This document shows, one piece after another, positions 32,697 to 41,246 of a stretch of DNA of 64,000 nucleotides. Source of the DNA: Pandoraea vervacti (GTDB taxonomy: Bacteria; Pseudomonadota; Gammaproteobacteria; Burkholderiales; Burkholderiaceae). The stretch is from the NCBI RefSeq assembly GCF_000934605.2, contig NZ_CP010897.2, positions 3,410,001 to 3,474,000 on the forward strand, written 5' to 3'. The notes under the pieces were generated by a model that made no database searches, was not told the origin of the DNA, and saw only the letters and a list, made by a program, of their open reading frames with translations. Position numbers and translations under genes: made by a program. Positions within the stretch are counted from its first letter, which is position 1; the number at the start of each line of letters is the position of its first letter.

Positions 32697-33656
32697 ATGA
32701 GCCCTCCGCCGACAGGGTCCCCCCGCCCCGTGCTGCGCGCGTCGCGTCCACATCTGATCTATGGCGGCTTAGAGATCGGGCTGTCGATCATCGTGGCGAT
32801 CGCGACGTGGTCGGCATGGCAAAGCCCATGGACGACGTTCCTCTGGACGGTCCTGTGGCTACCGGTCTCGCACGCCATCGGCCTCGCGGCGGGCTTCGTC
32901 ATGGCGGCCCATGGCGATCCGACGCCCGAGCGCCGCACGCCGGCCGCCACGAACGTCGCCATCTGGGCCTACGAGTGCGCCGCGTCCATCCTGCTGCTCG
33001 ACCTCTACCAGCCCTGGTTCAGCGCTGCCCCGCTCGCAACGCCCCGCGGTCCGGCCCGCCCCGTCGCCGTCTTGCTGCTGCACGGCTACGGTTGCAATCG
33101 TGCATTCTGGCTGCGCTTTTCCCACCATCTGGCCGACGCCGGCTATCACTGCGACGCGATCAACCTCGCGCCGGTCTTCGGCGACATCGACGATTACGCC
33201 GAGACCATTGCCAACGCCGCCCGCGGGCTCGCCGAACGCACGAGACTGCCCGTCGTGATCGTCGGCCACAGCATGGGCGGGATCGCGGCACGGGCCTGTT
33301 TGCGGCGTTATCCGACGTTGCCCGTCGCCCACACGATCACCCTCGGCTCGCCGCACTTCGGCACCCTGCACGCGCGACACGGAATCGGTCTGAATGTGCG
33401 TCAGATGAGCCTCGGCAGCGACTGGCTCGTTGCGCTCGCGAGCAGTGAGAATGACGCGCAGCGTGCGCGCATCACGTCGATCTACACGGCACACGACAAC
33501 GTCGTCTATCCGGTGCGTACGTCGATTCTGCCCGGTGCCCATAACCTTGCGTTGGACGGACTCGGTCACGTATCGCTCAGCACCCATCCGCGCTCGCGCG
33601 CACTGGTGCTCGAAACGCTGGAACGCGTTGCGCAGGGCTTGCGCGGCGGCATCTAG
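32697..33656 (+). CDS. Membrane-anchored alpha/beta hydrolase (lipase-like)
   Basis: 319 residues. Two N-terminal hydrophobic segments (GLEIGLSIIVAIATWSAW and TVLWLPVSHAIGLAAGFVMA) precede a soluble hydrolase domain from about residue 120. The oxyanion strand is VAVLLLHGYGCNRAFW, the nucleophile elbow is VIVGHSMGGIAARA (Ser near residue 190), and the catalytic His is likely in LDGLGHVSLSTH near the C-terminus. The pattern fits triacylglycerol lipase/PGAP1-like hydrolases acting on esters at the inner membrane. It starts 18 bases after the RDD gene. Substrate unknown. Confidence 0.83.
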   Translation: MSPPPTGSPRPVLRASRPHLIYGGLEIGLSIIVAIATWSAWQSPWTTFLWTVLWLPVSHAIGLAAGFVMAAHGDPTPERRTPAATNVAIWAYECAASILLLDLYQPWFSAAPLATPRGPARPVAVLLLHGYGCNRAFWLRFSHHLADAGYHCDAINLAPVFGDIDDYAETIANAARGLAERTRLPVVIVGHSMGGIAARACLRRYPTLPVAHTITLGSPHFGTLHARHGIGLNVRQMSLGSDWLVALASSENDAQRARITSIYTAHDNVVYPVRTSILPGAHNLALDGLGHVSLSTHPRSRALVLETLERVAQGLRGGI

Positions 33657-33859
33657 GCCCGGCGACACCACGTCGCCGCGCCTTCCGGGCTTCCGGGCCA
33701 CGTGCAGCCTTGTCCGCCTTGTCCACCCCCTCCACGCCGTCCGCTTGTCGCATCGCCGCGACGGCAAAAGACACTTTCGCGACACGCGCGTGACTGTCAT
33801 CGTCCCTTCATGAAGCCGTGGCGCAATGCACGCATGTTCAACGCGACGTGCGAGCCGCT

Positions 33860-34816
33860 ATGACGACGACCCCCACCCTCGAGTTGCCGGTCTCCCCTCC
33901 CGCGGCTCGCGCCGGACGCTTCGCAGAAGCCCCGCCGGGCCGCCCCGCCACCCCGCCTGCCGCCCCCCCCGCCGCACCGCCCTACGCCATCGACCTGCCC
34001 CCGGACACGCCCGACCCGCTTGATCCGCCGCCCGAAGGCATCACGCGCTATCGCACGATCTGGCTCTCCGACATCCATCTGGGCACGCAGGGCTGCCAGG
34101 CGGACTATTTGCTCGACTTCCTGCGCCATCACGACTCCGACTATCTCTATCTGGTCGGCGACATCATCGACGGCTGGCATCTGCGCAAGGGTTGGCACTG
34201 GCCACAGGCGCACAACGACGTCGTACAGAAGATGCTGCGCCGCGCGCGCAAGGGCACGCAGGTCGTCTACGTGCCGGGCAACCACGACGAAGCGGCACGC
34301 CAGTTCTGCGGACTGGCGTTCGGCGACATCGCCGTGCGCGATGAGGCGTTTCACACCACGCTCGGCGGCAAGCGTCTGTGGATTACCCACGGCGATCTGT
34401 TCGACGGCGTGATCCAGCACGCCAAGTGGCTCGCCTATCTGGGCGACTCGCTCTACACGATCACGCTGCTGCTCAATCGCTGGTTCAATCGCGTGCGCAC
34501 GCGCTTCGGCTTCCCGTACTGGTCGCTCTCCCAGTACCTGAAGCACCAGGTCAAGAACGCAGTGAACTTCATCTCGGCCTTTGAAAACGTGATGGCCGAC
34601 GAGGCGCGCCGCCGCGGGTGCGATGGCGTGGTCTGCGGCCACATCCACAAACCGGAAATCCGCGAGATCGACGGCTTGCTCTACTGCAACGACGGCGACT
34701 GGGTCGAGAGCCTGTCCGCCCTTGTCGAGACGATGGAAGGCGAGCTCAAGATCATCTACTGGACGCAGAAACGCCGCACGCCGGTGAACGTGAAAGCCAC
34801 GGCCGTGAGCGCCTGA
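33860..34816 (+). CDS. LpxH-like metallophosphoesterase (UDP-2,3-diacylglucosamine diphosphatase family)
   Basis: 318 residues. A Pro/Ala-rich N-terminal extension of about 65 residues precedes a calcineurin-type phosphoesterase. Metal ligands are visible in order: WLSDIHLGTQG, YLVGDIIDGWHLRKGW, VYVPGNHDEAARQF, LWITHGDLFDG and VVCGHIHKPE. This is the LpxH/YbbF-related subgroup common next to GT4 mannosyltransferases, as here (glycosyltransferase at 35058). Whether it acts in lipid A synthesis or on another nucleotide-lipid cannot be decided; LpxH proper is shorter. ATG 33860 is preferred to the upstream GTG 33818. Confidence 0.85.
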   Translation: MTTTPTLELPVSPPAARAGRFAEAPPGRPATPPAAPPAAPPYAIDLPPDTPDPLDPPPEGITRYRTIWLSDIHLGTQGCQADYLLDFLRHHDSDYLYLVGDIIDGWHLRKGWHWPQAHNDVVQKMLRRARKGTQVVYVPGNHDEAARQFCGLAFGDIAVRDEAFHTTLGGKRLWITHGDLFDGVIQHAKWLAYLGDSLYTITLLLNRWFNRVRTRFGFPYWSLSQYLKHQVKNAVNFISAFENVMADEARRRGCDGVVCGHIHKPEIREIDGLLYCNDGDWVESLSALVETMEGELKIIYWTQKRRTPVNVKATAVSA

Positions 34817-34846
34817 GCGCGGAATGAGCGCGGAATGAGCGCTGAA
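34814..34846 (+). repeat. Three 11-bp tandem repeats at the phosphoesterase stop
   Basis: TGAGCGCGGAA, TGAGCGCGGAA, TGAGCGCTGAA in tandem; the first TGA is the stop codon of the preceding gene. The 240-base gap to the next gene contains nothing else recognised. Confidence 0.8.
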
Positions 34847-35057
34847 TGCAAGCGAACTGGGATCGGCTTGAGAGCGGGCGGAGATCGAACCCGCCCAGAC
34901 ACACGGGGCGTTGCCCCGGATCGCCCACGACGGGCAATACGTCCGTGCCATGAATCCAACCGATGCACGAACGGCGGCTGAACGCCGGGCATGCACGGCT
35001 TCACACGCGCCAGCGCGTGTCAATTCCACCCGCGCGAGACGCGCGAAGGAGCGCCCG

Positions 35058-36092
35058 ATGAAAATCATGATCGTCACCGACGCCTGGGATCCGCAGATCA
35101 ACGGCGTGGTCCGCACGTTGAAAAACACGCGCGCTCAGTTGGAAGCTTCCGGCCATCGTGTCGAATTGCTGACTCCGCAGGAATTCCGCACGATCCCATG
35201 TCCGACCTATCCGGAGATCCGCCTCGCCTTCTTCGCCGGAGGACGGGTCTCGCGCCGCATCGAAGCGTTCGCCCCGGACGCACTGCACATCGCCACCGAA
35301 GGCCCGCTCGGCATGGCCGCACGCAAGTGGGCGATGCGCCACGATTTTCCGTTCACCACCGCTTATCACACGCGATTTCCGGAGTACGTGCAGGCACGCT
35401 TCGGTTTCCCGCTGAGCACCACCTACCGCTTTTTGCGGTGGTTTCACACACCGTCACGCGCGGTGATGGCGCCCACGCCGGTCGTCAAGCGCGACCTCGA
35501 GGCGGCGGGCTTCAACAATGTGGTGTTGTGGACGCGTGGTGTCGACCTCGACATCTTCCGTATCCAGGAAGCACATGTGCTAAATTCGGCACATCCGATT
35601 TTCCTCTACGTGGGGCGCGTGGCCGTGGAGAAGAACATCGAAGCCTTCCTGAAACTGGATTTGCCGGGCTCGAAATGGGTCGCGGGCGAAGGGCCGCAAC
35701 TGGCAGAACTGCGCTCGCGCTACCCGGACGTGAACTACCTTGGCATGCTCTCGCAGCCGGAGCTGGCGAAGGTGTATGCGTCGGCAGACGTGTTCGTCTT
35801 CCCGAGCCGCACCGACACGTTTGGACTGGTGCTGCTCGAAGCGATGGCGTGCGGCCTGCCCGTAGCAGCGTTCCCCGTCACCGGTCCGGTCGACGTGCTC
35901 GACGGTTGCCCCGAGGGCGAAGGCGGCGCGTTGCGCGAGGATTTGCGCGAGGCGTGTCTCGACGCACTCAAGGTTTCGCGAGCGAGCGCGCGCGCCTGGG
36001 CCGAGCGTTTCTCGTGGCAGGCGGCCTCCGAAGAGTTCGCCTCGCATTTGCACCCGCGCAAGCCTGAGCCGTCGCTCGCGCCTGCGGTCTGA
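35058..36092 (+). CDS. GT4 family glycosyltransferase (MgtA/alpha-mannosyltransferase type)
   Basis: 344 residues with GT-B fold. N-terminal domain begins MKIMIVTDAWDPQINGVVRT, with the glycine/Asn-rich acceptor loop typical of MgtA-like enzymes. AYHTRFPEYVQARFG is the conserved HTxFPEY element. In the C-terminal domain, FLYVGRVAVEKNIEAFLKL and the E-x7-E motif in SRTDTFGLVLLEAMACGLPV bind the nucleotide sugar. These enzymes add mannose or a related sugar to a lipid acceptor (for example diacylglycerol or glycolipids). It follows the LpxH-like gene and precedes dgkA, giving a lipid-related context. GAAGGAG precedes ATG 35058. Confidence 0.9.
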   Translation: MKIMIVTDAWDPQINGVVRTLKNTRAQLEASGHRVELLTPQEFRTIPCPTYPEIRLAFFAGGRVSRRIEAFAPDALHIATEGPLGMAARKWAMRHDFPFTTAYHTRFPEYVQARFGFPLSTTYRFLRWFHTPSRAVMAPTPVVKRDLEAAGFNNVVLWTRGVDLDIFRIQEAHVLNSAHPIFLYVGRVAVEKNIEAFLKLDLPGSKWVAGEGPQLAELRSRYPDVNYLGMLSQPELAKVYASADVFVFPSRTDTFGLVLLEAMACGLPVAAFPVTGPVDVLDGCPEGEGGALREDLREACLDALKVSRASARAWAERFSWQAASEEFASHLHPRKPEPSLAPAV

Positions 36093-36130
36093 TCCACCAC
36101 CAGAGCCCGTTGCGGCGAGGAACCTGACGC

Positions 36131-36565
36131 TTGTTCATCGATCACCCGCCGCCACGCGACAAACAACCGAATCCGTACAAGGGCAACCGGGGCGTCATGC
36201 GTGCATGGCGCGCCCTGAAGTACTCGCTGTCCGGTTTCAAGTTCGCCGTTTTCGAGGAGAGCGCCTTTCGCCAGGAACTCGCGCTTGCCGCCATCCTCTT
36301 GCCCGCAGCGATCTTTTTGCCTGTCACCGCCGTTGAGCGCGTACTGCTGATCGGCTCCATCCTGCTTGTGCTCATCATCGAGCTCATCAATTCGAGCATC
36401 GAGGCGGCCATCGACCGCATTTCGCTGGAGCGTCACGAACTCTCCAAGCGTGCGAAGGATTTCGGCAGCGCTGCCGTGCTCGTCGCCCTGGGCCTTTGCC
36501 TGCTCACCTGGGCCTCCCTTGCGGGCCCCGTCATCGTCGATCTCGTACGTACGGCGTTTTTCTGA
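36131..36565 (+). CDS. dgkA: Diacylglycerol kinase
   Basis: 144 residues from a TTG start (36131) with GAGGA nine bases upstream; ATG 36197 would begin inside the first amphipathic part. Phosphorylates diacylglycerol to phosphatidate in the inner membrane. Motifs: AWRALKYSLSGFKFAVFEES (surface helix and catalytic Glu) and the signature LIIELINSSIEAAIDRISLE with the metal-binding Glu. Three membrane helices can be seen. It follows the GT4 glycosyltransferase by 38 bases and fits the recycling of diacylglycerol produced by glycolipid or membrane-oligosaccharide synthesis. Confidence 0.95.
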   Translation: MFIDHPPPRDKQPNPYKGNRGVMRAWRALKYSLSGFKFAVFEESAFRQELALAAILLPAAIFLPVTAVERVLLIGSILLVLIIELINSSIEAAIDRISLERHELSKRAKDFGSAAVLVALGLCLLTWASLAGPVIVDLVRTAFF

Positions 36566-36707
36566 TATCGCTCGTCGCGCCCCGTCCCCATGCTTGGCAG
36601 TGGTCGGCTGCCGGGTATAATCGGTCGCCGTATACCTGATACTCCACTCATAAACGCAAGCGGAGAACCTCCTTCGCCGAGCTTGCCGCCAACCGGGGCC
36701 GACAGAC

Positions 36708-37376
36708 ATGGAAGCAAAGCCGCCACGCCGAACCCGCGAACGAATTCTTGAAGTGTCCCTACGACTCTTCAACGAAATCGGCGAACCCAACGTCACCACC
36801 ACCACGATTGCCGAGGAGATGAAAATCAGCCCGGGCAATCTGTACTATCACTTCCGCAACAAAGACGACATCATCAACAGCATCTTTGCGCAGTTCGAGC
36901 AGGAAATCGAACGACGCCTGCGGCTGCCCGACGATCACAAGCCCACGCTCGACGAAGTCTGGACCTATTTGCAATACATGTCCGAATTCCTGTGGCGTTT
37001 CCGTTTTCTCTATCGCGACCTCAACGATCTGCTTGCGCGCAATCGCACGCTCGAAACACACTTCAAGCAGATCGTGGGCCACAAGAAGCGCTTCGCACGC
37101 GAGATGTGCGACCTGCTCGTGGCGGACGGGGAAATGGAGATCACGCCGGAGCAGATCGATGTCGTGACCACCAACATGGTGGTGTTGTCCACGTACTGGT
37201 TGTCCTACCAGTTCGTGATGAACCCGCGCAAGTACAACGATCCTGCAGAAATCGGCGCAGGGTTGCATCAATCGAGCTATCACATCCTCTCGCAAATGGC
37301 CCCGTACCTGAAGGGCAAGTCACGCGAGCTGTATGACAAGATGGCCCATGAGTCCTCGTCCAAGGGAGTGCAGTAA
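36708..37376 (+). CDS. TetR family transcriptional regulator
   Basis: 222 residues. DNA-binding domain: RRTRERILEVSLRLFNEIGE, VTTTTIAEEMKISPGNLYYH, FRNKDDIINSIF, the TetR-N helix-turn-helix. The C-terminal ligand domain is longer than average and contains DEVWTYLQYMSEFLWRFRFL and TYWLSYQFVMNPRKYN. This pattern, with a long aromatic ligand domain, is seen in Burkholderiales TetR proteins next to LOG genes. The gene is three bases upstream of a LOG family gene, so the two are probably co-transcribed and coupled. Effector unknown. Confidence 0.9.
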   Translation: MEAKPPRRTRERILEVSLRLFNEIGEPNVTTTTIAEEMKISPGNLYYHFRNKDDIINSIFAQFEQEIERRLRLPDDHKPTLDEVWTYLQYMSEFLWRFRFLYRDLNDLLARNRTLETHFKQIVGHKKRFAREMCDLLVADGEMEITPEQIDVVTTNMVVLSTYWLSYQFVMNPRKYNDPAEIGAGLHQSSYHILSQMAPYLKGKSRELYDKMAHESSSKGVQ

Positions 37377-37379
37377 GGC

Positions 37380-37976
37380 ATGTCGTCGGAAGTCAAATCC
37401 ATTTGTATCTACTGCGGCGCCGCCACCGGTGTGCGGCCCGCGTATGCGGAAGCGGCCCGTGAACTGGGTCGTCGCATGGCCGAATCCGGCATCCGCCTCG
37501 TGTACGGCGGCGGCAAGGTCGGCCTGATGGGCATCATTGCCGACGCCGTGCTCGCGCACGGCGGTCAGGCCGTGGGCATCATCCCGAAAGCGCTGATGGA
37601 AAAGGAAGTCGGCCATACCGGACTGACGGAATTGCATGTCGTCGAGAACATGCACCAGCGCAAGCAGATGATGGCCGACCTGTCGGACGCCTTCATCGCC
37701 ATGCCGGGCGGGATCGGTACGTGCGAGGAGTTGTTCGAGGTCTTTACCTGGCTGCAAATCGGCTATCACGCCAAGCCGATTGGTCTGCTCAACGTCGAAC
37801 GGTATTACGACCCGTTAATGGTGTTCCTCAAGTCGATGGTGACGGAGCAGTTCCTCAAGGCGCCACAACTCGACCAGTTGCAGATCGCCACGTCGCCGGA
37901 AGCGTTGCTCGACACGATGCGTCATTTCAAACCGGCGCAAATCGATCGCTGGGCACACCAGCGCACGCAGATCTAA
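37380..37976 (+). CDS. LOG family protein (nucleotide 5'-monophosphate phosphoribohydrolase)
   Basis: 198 residues. The Lonely Guy motif PGGIGTCEELFEVFTWLQIG (PGGxGTxxE, about residues 103-122) and the nucleotide loop YGGGKVGLMGIIADAVLAHG are both intact. LOG enzymes hydrolyse N-glycosidic bonds of nucleoside 5'-monophosphates, releasing bases such as adenine or cytokinins; the earlier name lysine decarboxylase is incorrect. It is immediately downstream of the TetR regulator. GTAAGGC spans the junction and provides a weak ribosome binding site. Confidence 0.92.
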   Translation: MSSEVKSICIYCGAATGVRPAYAEAARELGRRMAESGIRLVYGGGKVGLMGIIADAVLAHGGQAVGIIPKALMEKEVGHTGLTELHVVENMHQRKQMMADLSDAFIAMPGGIGTCEELFEVFTWLQIGYHAKPIGLLNVERYYDPLMVFLKSMVTEQFLKAPQLDQLQIATSPEALLDTMRHFKPAQIDRWAHQRTQI

Positions 37977-38163
37977 GCGTCGCACCCGAGGCTGCGTGGT
38001 ACGCGTGCCGCGCAGCCGCTCACGAATCCACAGCCTCGTCTTCGCGACATCTCCAACGTCCGACGCCAGCGCATTGGCATCGCGGCATGCCGCTACGTCG
38101 CACGCCTCGCGGCTAACGTGGCACACCCGCCGGAAGATTGCACGACGCCCCGCCGAACGTCCG

Positions 38164-38240
38164 GCAATCACGCCTCGATCGCTTGCCAATCACCTTCCAA
38201 TCATCTTCCAATCGACCTCCAATCGCCCGTCAATCACATG
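38164..38240 (+). repeat. Seven imperfect 11-bp tandem repeats
   Basis: Seven consecutive 11-base units of the form CCAATCNNCTT: GCAATCACGCC, TCGATCGCTTG, CCAATCACCTT, CCAATCATCTT, CCAATCGACCT, CCAATCGCCCG, TCAATCACATG. AATC or GATC recurs once per helical turn. It sits in a 415-base gene-free stretch between the LOG and DUF2062 genes; the same stretch has an inverted repeat GCATACG/CGTATGC (38322-38341) closer to the DUF2062 start. Confidence 0.85.
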
Positions 38241-38391
38241 GATACGTCCGTGAATATCGGGAAACGTCCGTCTTCGCGGCATCATTGAACTCTTGTCTGG
38301 CCCGGCACTCAGACCTCCGTAGCATACGGACCTTCGTATGCACCCGTCCCACGCCCGCCTGGGTTTATCTCCTTCGACGAGCAACCTGCCC

Positions 38392-38928
38392 ATGATGTTA
38401 AAGATGCTTCGCCCGATGCGACTGCTGCGCTCGCGCCTGTTGCGCCCGCATGCCGGTGTGCTGTTGCGCCGTAGCCTGTGGCAGGCCACACCGCAGGGCG
38501 TGGCGATGGGTTTGGCGTGCGGTGTTTTCTTTGGCATCTTGATCCCGGTTGCCCAAATGCCGGTGGCCATTCTCGTGGCGGCCCTGCTGCGCGGGAATCT
38601 CTTTCTGGCGACGATGGGCACCCTGATCACGAACCCGTTGACGGTGCCCTTCGTGTATCTTGGCGCGCATCACGTCGGGCGATGGCTGCTCGACTGGTCT
38701 TCCGGGGCCGAGATCGAAGCGACCGTCGCCGCCGCCGGTCAGGTCGGCGAGAGCTTCTGGACGAAATTGACGAATTTCGACTTCGGCGCCGCGACCCTGC
38801 ATCTCGGCGCCGGTCTCGCCACGTTTGCCATCGCCGGTGGGATGCTTGCGTATGTTCTCGGCTTCTTCGCCATCCGCTGGCAGCAGCACCGGCGCGCAGC
38901 CCCCGTGCGGACCACGCCGCCCGCCTGA
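38392..38928 (+). CDS. DUF2062 family membrane protein
   Basis: 178 residues. After a basic N-terminus (MMLKMLRPMRLLRSRLLR), the family core is plain: SLWQATPQGVAMGLACGVFF, GILIPVAQMPVAILVAALLR, GNLFLATMGTLITNPLTVPF, then a loop and a last helix GLATFAIAGGMLAYVLGFFA. DUF2062 is a small membrane family of unknown function, sometimes fused to glycosyltransferases. The frame opens at 38338, but ATG 38392 matches the family start. No operon partner; the upstream region contains the 11-bp repeat array. Confidence 0.85.
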   Translation: MMLKMLRPMRLLRSRLLRPHAGVLLRRSLWQATPQGVAMGLACGVFFGILIPVAQMPVAILVAALLRGNLFLATMGTLITNPLTVPFVYLGAHHVGRWLLDWSSGAEIEATVAAAGQVGESFWTKLTNFDFGAATLHLGAGLATFAIAGGMLAYVLGFFAIRWQQHRRAAPVRTTPPA

Positions 38929-38974
38929 CGTCCGCGCATGACGGAACCGATACGTCAAACGCAGAACCACAAGC

Positions 38975-39595
38975 TCAGAACGACGATCCGGGCTGCTTCA
39001 GAAACGCGAGCTCTTCGGGCGTGGATTCGCGGCCTAACGCCGCATTGCGATGCGGATAACGCCCGAACCGCTCGATGATGACCGCGTGCTTGCGGGCGTA
39101 GTCGAGGTTATCGACCAGGCCGAACGCCTGCGCCAGTTGCTCGTACAAGACCAGCGAGACGTGCTGGCTTTCCAGCGATTCGTCGTGCTCGAACGGCAGA
39201 TACGCGAAGACACGATGCTGGGCAGTCGGCAGACGCTGGTCGTCTCCGGCATCGACCAGTTCACGCGCGACGGCCAGCGCCTGCGCATCGCCAGCGAACG
39301 CTTGTGCCTGATGCCGGAAGAGGTTTCGGGAAAACTGGTCGAGCACCACAATCAGCGCGCAGGCGCCGAGCGGCGTCTGCGTCCAATGACTCAACTCGCC
39401 CGCCACTGCCTGCGCGTGCAATGCGCCAAAGCGTGAACGAATTTCCTCATCGAACGCATCCGACTTACGGAACCACTCCGCACGCGCCATCCCGTACACG
39501 TCGGAGCCGGGCGTGCCGAACCAGAAGTCGAGCACCGCTTGCCAGGGTTGCAACGGTTGCGCGTGCGAGGGAGTCTGTGCTGCCGGCGTCGCCAT
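38975..39595 (-). CDS. DUF924 family protein
   Basis: 206 residues, soluble and alpha-helical. Diagnostic blocks: VLDFWFGTPGSDVYGMARAE, EWFRKSDAFDEEIRSRFG, LIVVLDQFSRNLFRHQAQAF and the C-terminal YARKHAVIIERFGRYPHRNA. DUF924 has a TPR-like helical fold and no known activity, although many relatives are encoded next to stress or redox genes. It lies 49 bases after alaX on the same strand, so co-transcription is likely. Confidence 0.9.
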   Translation of the reverse strand: MATPAAQTPSHAQPLQPWQAVLDFWFGTPGSDVYGMARAEWFRKSDAFDEEIRSRFGALHAQAVAGELSHWTQTPLGACALIVVLDQFSRNLFRHQAQAFAGDAQALAVARELVDAGDDQRLPTAQHRVFAYLPFEHDESLESQHVSLVLYEQLAQAFGLVDNLDYARKHAVIIERFGRYPHRNAALGRESTPEELAFLKQPGSSF

Positions 39596-39643
39596 CGATA
39601 GTCCTCAAAGAAAGATCTGGGAGATGGCGGGATGATGCCAGAC

Positions 39644-40375
39644 TCAAGCGAAAGCCAACACCACCCGGCGCGTACGAGACGTCTTCTTTTCGATCTTCGC
39701 CACGCGCAACGCCCCGATCTCCGAGGTGTTGCCCACGTGCGTGCCGCCGCACGGCTGCAAATCGATCCCCTCGATACGCACCAGCCGTACCCTTCCCAAA
39801 CCGACCGGCGGCTTCACGCTCATGGTGCGCACGAGTTCAGGACGCGCCGCCATTTCCTCGTCACTGATGCTGTCGATGGCTACGGGCCGAGCCGCTGCGA
39901 CCAGCGCCGCCAAGCCGGCTTCCACCGTCTCGCGCTCGATCGGTTCATTCGTCACGAAGTCGAGCCGGGCGTATTCCGCAGTGATGCTGCACCCGTCCAC
40001 CGGATGCGGCAAGACGGCGTACATCAAGTGCGACGCGGTGTGAAATCGCATATGCCGAAAACGTCGCTCCCAATCGATTTCGGCCCGCACGACATCGCCC
40101 ACCGCCAGCCCTGCCAGCACCTTGCCCTGCCCTTCGGCCGGCACATGCACGGCGTCGTCAGGCGTCGCACCCTCCTGTTTGGACTTGCGCGTATCGGCAA
40201 TGGCAAGGCGCGAGCCGTTCGCCAGGATGAGCGCGCCCGCGTCGCCAGCCTGTCCCCCGCCGAGCGGATAGAAAACCGTGCGATCGAGCATGATGCCCGT
40301 CTCGTCGATATGCGTGATGCGCGCCTCGCATTGGCGCAGATAGGCGTCTTGTCGGAACAGCGCTTCGGTGGTCAT
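39644..40375 (-). CDS. Alanyl-tRNA editing protein AlaX
   Basis: 243 residues, a free-standing form of the alanyl-tRNA synthetase editing domain that hydrolyses mischarged Ser- or Gly-tRNA(Ala). Zinc-site motifs are intact: HTASH (about residues 114-118) and the QPCGGTHV motif (about 207-213). The N-terminal YPLGGGQAGDAG is the conserved loop of the AlaX-M/L type. It precedes the DUF924 gene. GGAGACGAC precedes the ATG at 40375. Confidence 0.93.
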   Translation of the reverse strand: MTTEALFRQDAYLRQCEARITHIDETGIMLDRTVFYPLGGGQAGDAGALILANGSRLAIADTRKSKQEGATPDDAVHVPAEGQGKVLAGLAVGDVVRAEIDWERRFRHMRFHTASHLMYAVLPHPVDGCSITAEYARLDFVTNEPIERETVEAGLAALVAAARPVAIDSISDEEMAARPELVRTMSVKPPVGLGRVRLVRIEGIDLQPCGGTHVGNTSEIGALRVAKIEKKTSRTRRVVLAFA

Positions 40376-40683
40376 GTCGTCTCCTGTGGGAACGCGTCAT
40401 GTTCGCGCGACTGCCCGGCGAATGACAAGGCACAATCCGCCCCCCCGACGCCGGTACGGTCGTGCGGACGCAGGCTGCCTACAGTTCCCCGTCCCTGTCC
40501 CAACGAAAACCGCTTTGCGCCAACTCGCCCCCGATCCCTTAGGTTGCGCCCCAACCCAACGCCATCTGCGCGAATTCTCGACACCATTTGTCGCGGCGCG
40601 AAAGCCGTCAACCTGTGTGGACCGCACATTACGTGGCGATCGCACCCATGCGGTCGACTGTCGAATTCGCAAGGAAAGACACC

Positions 40684-41157
40684 ATGACAAGACCCTCCGT
40701 AGCCCGACAGCACGCTGTCGATACGGGCGCGCGCTCGCATCAGCACTCGCGCCCCGTGGCGACGTACGCGCGCGCCCCGGCCATCAACGCACCGGTCGAC
40801 CATCGCGCGCTCACGCATGCGTACGCGCTGCATGCCCACAACGATCTCGAAGGCGCCGCACGCGCGTTTGCGCAAATATGCCGCACGCTTCCCGCAGGCG
40901 CCGAGGCGTACCGCGCCTTCGGCTACGTGCTTTGCCAGCTCGGCGACTACGCGAATGCGATCGCGCCGCTGATGATGGCCGTGGCCCGCGAGTACGGTGA
41001 TCCGGAGCCGTTGTACTTCGCCGCATGCTGCATGCAGCACACGGGCGACACGCAGGCAGCCCGCGAGATGGCCACCGATGCCATGGACATGCTGCGGTGT
41101 TCGAATCGCTATCCGGATCTGCATCTCAGGCTCACGCGTCTGCTCGACACGCTCTGA
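40684..41157 (+). CDS. TPR chaperone of the SycD/LcrH type (type III secretion class II chaperone-like)
   Basis: 157 residues. After a disordered, His/Arg-rich N-terminus of about 40 residues, three tetratricopeptide-like units follow: HAYALHAHNDLEGAARAFAQ (47-66), AYRAFGYVLCQLGDYANAIA (75-94) and EPLYFAACCMQHTGDTQAAR (108-127). Order, spacing and residues such as YFAACCMQHTGD fit SycD/LcrH/IpgC chaperones, which keep secreted translocators soluble before type III export. No secretion apparatus gene is in the window, so it is an orphan. It is followed after 89 bases by an unknown protein with hydrophobic segments, a likely client. AAGGAAAGACACC precedes the ATG. Another small TPR role is possible. 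Confidence 0.7.
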   Translation: MTRPSVARQHAVDTGARSHQHSRPVATYARAPAINAPVDHRALTHAYALHAHNDLEGAARAFAQICRTLPAGAEAYRAFGYVLCQLGDYANAIAPLMMAVAREYGDPEPLYFAACCMQHTGDTQAAREMATDAMDMLRCSNRYPDLHLRLTRLLDTL

Positions 41158-41246
41158 CGTTCCGCTCGGATGTCCCGCATTGATGCCCTCATTGACGTCC
41201 CTTACTGACGTCACTGCTTCGCCCCCTTTTTTTCGAATTCCCCCCC

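Noticed and set aside
40560..40683. PIP or hrp box ahead of the chaperone-like gene
   Set aside because: No pair of TTCG elements at the required spacing was found, so type III secretion regulation by HrpB/HrpX cannot be supported.
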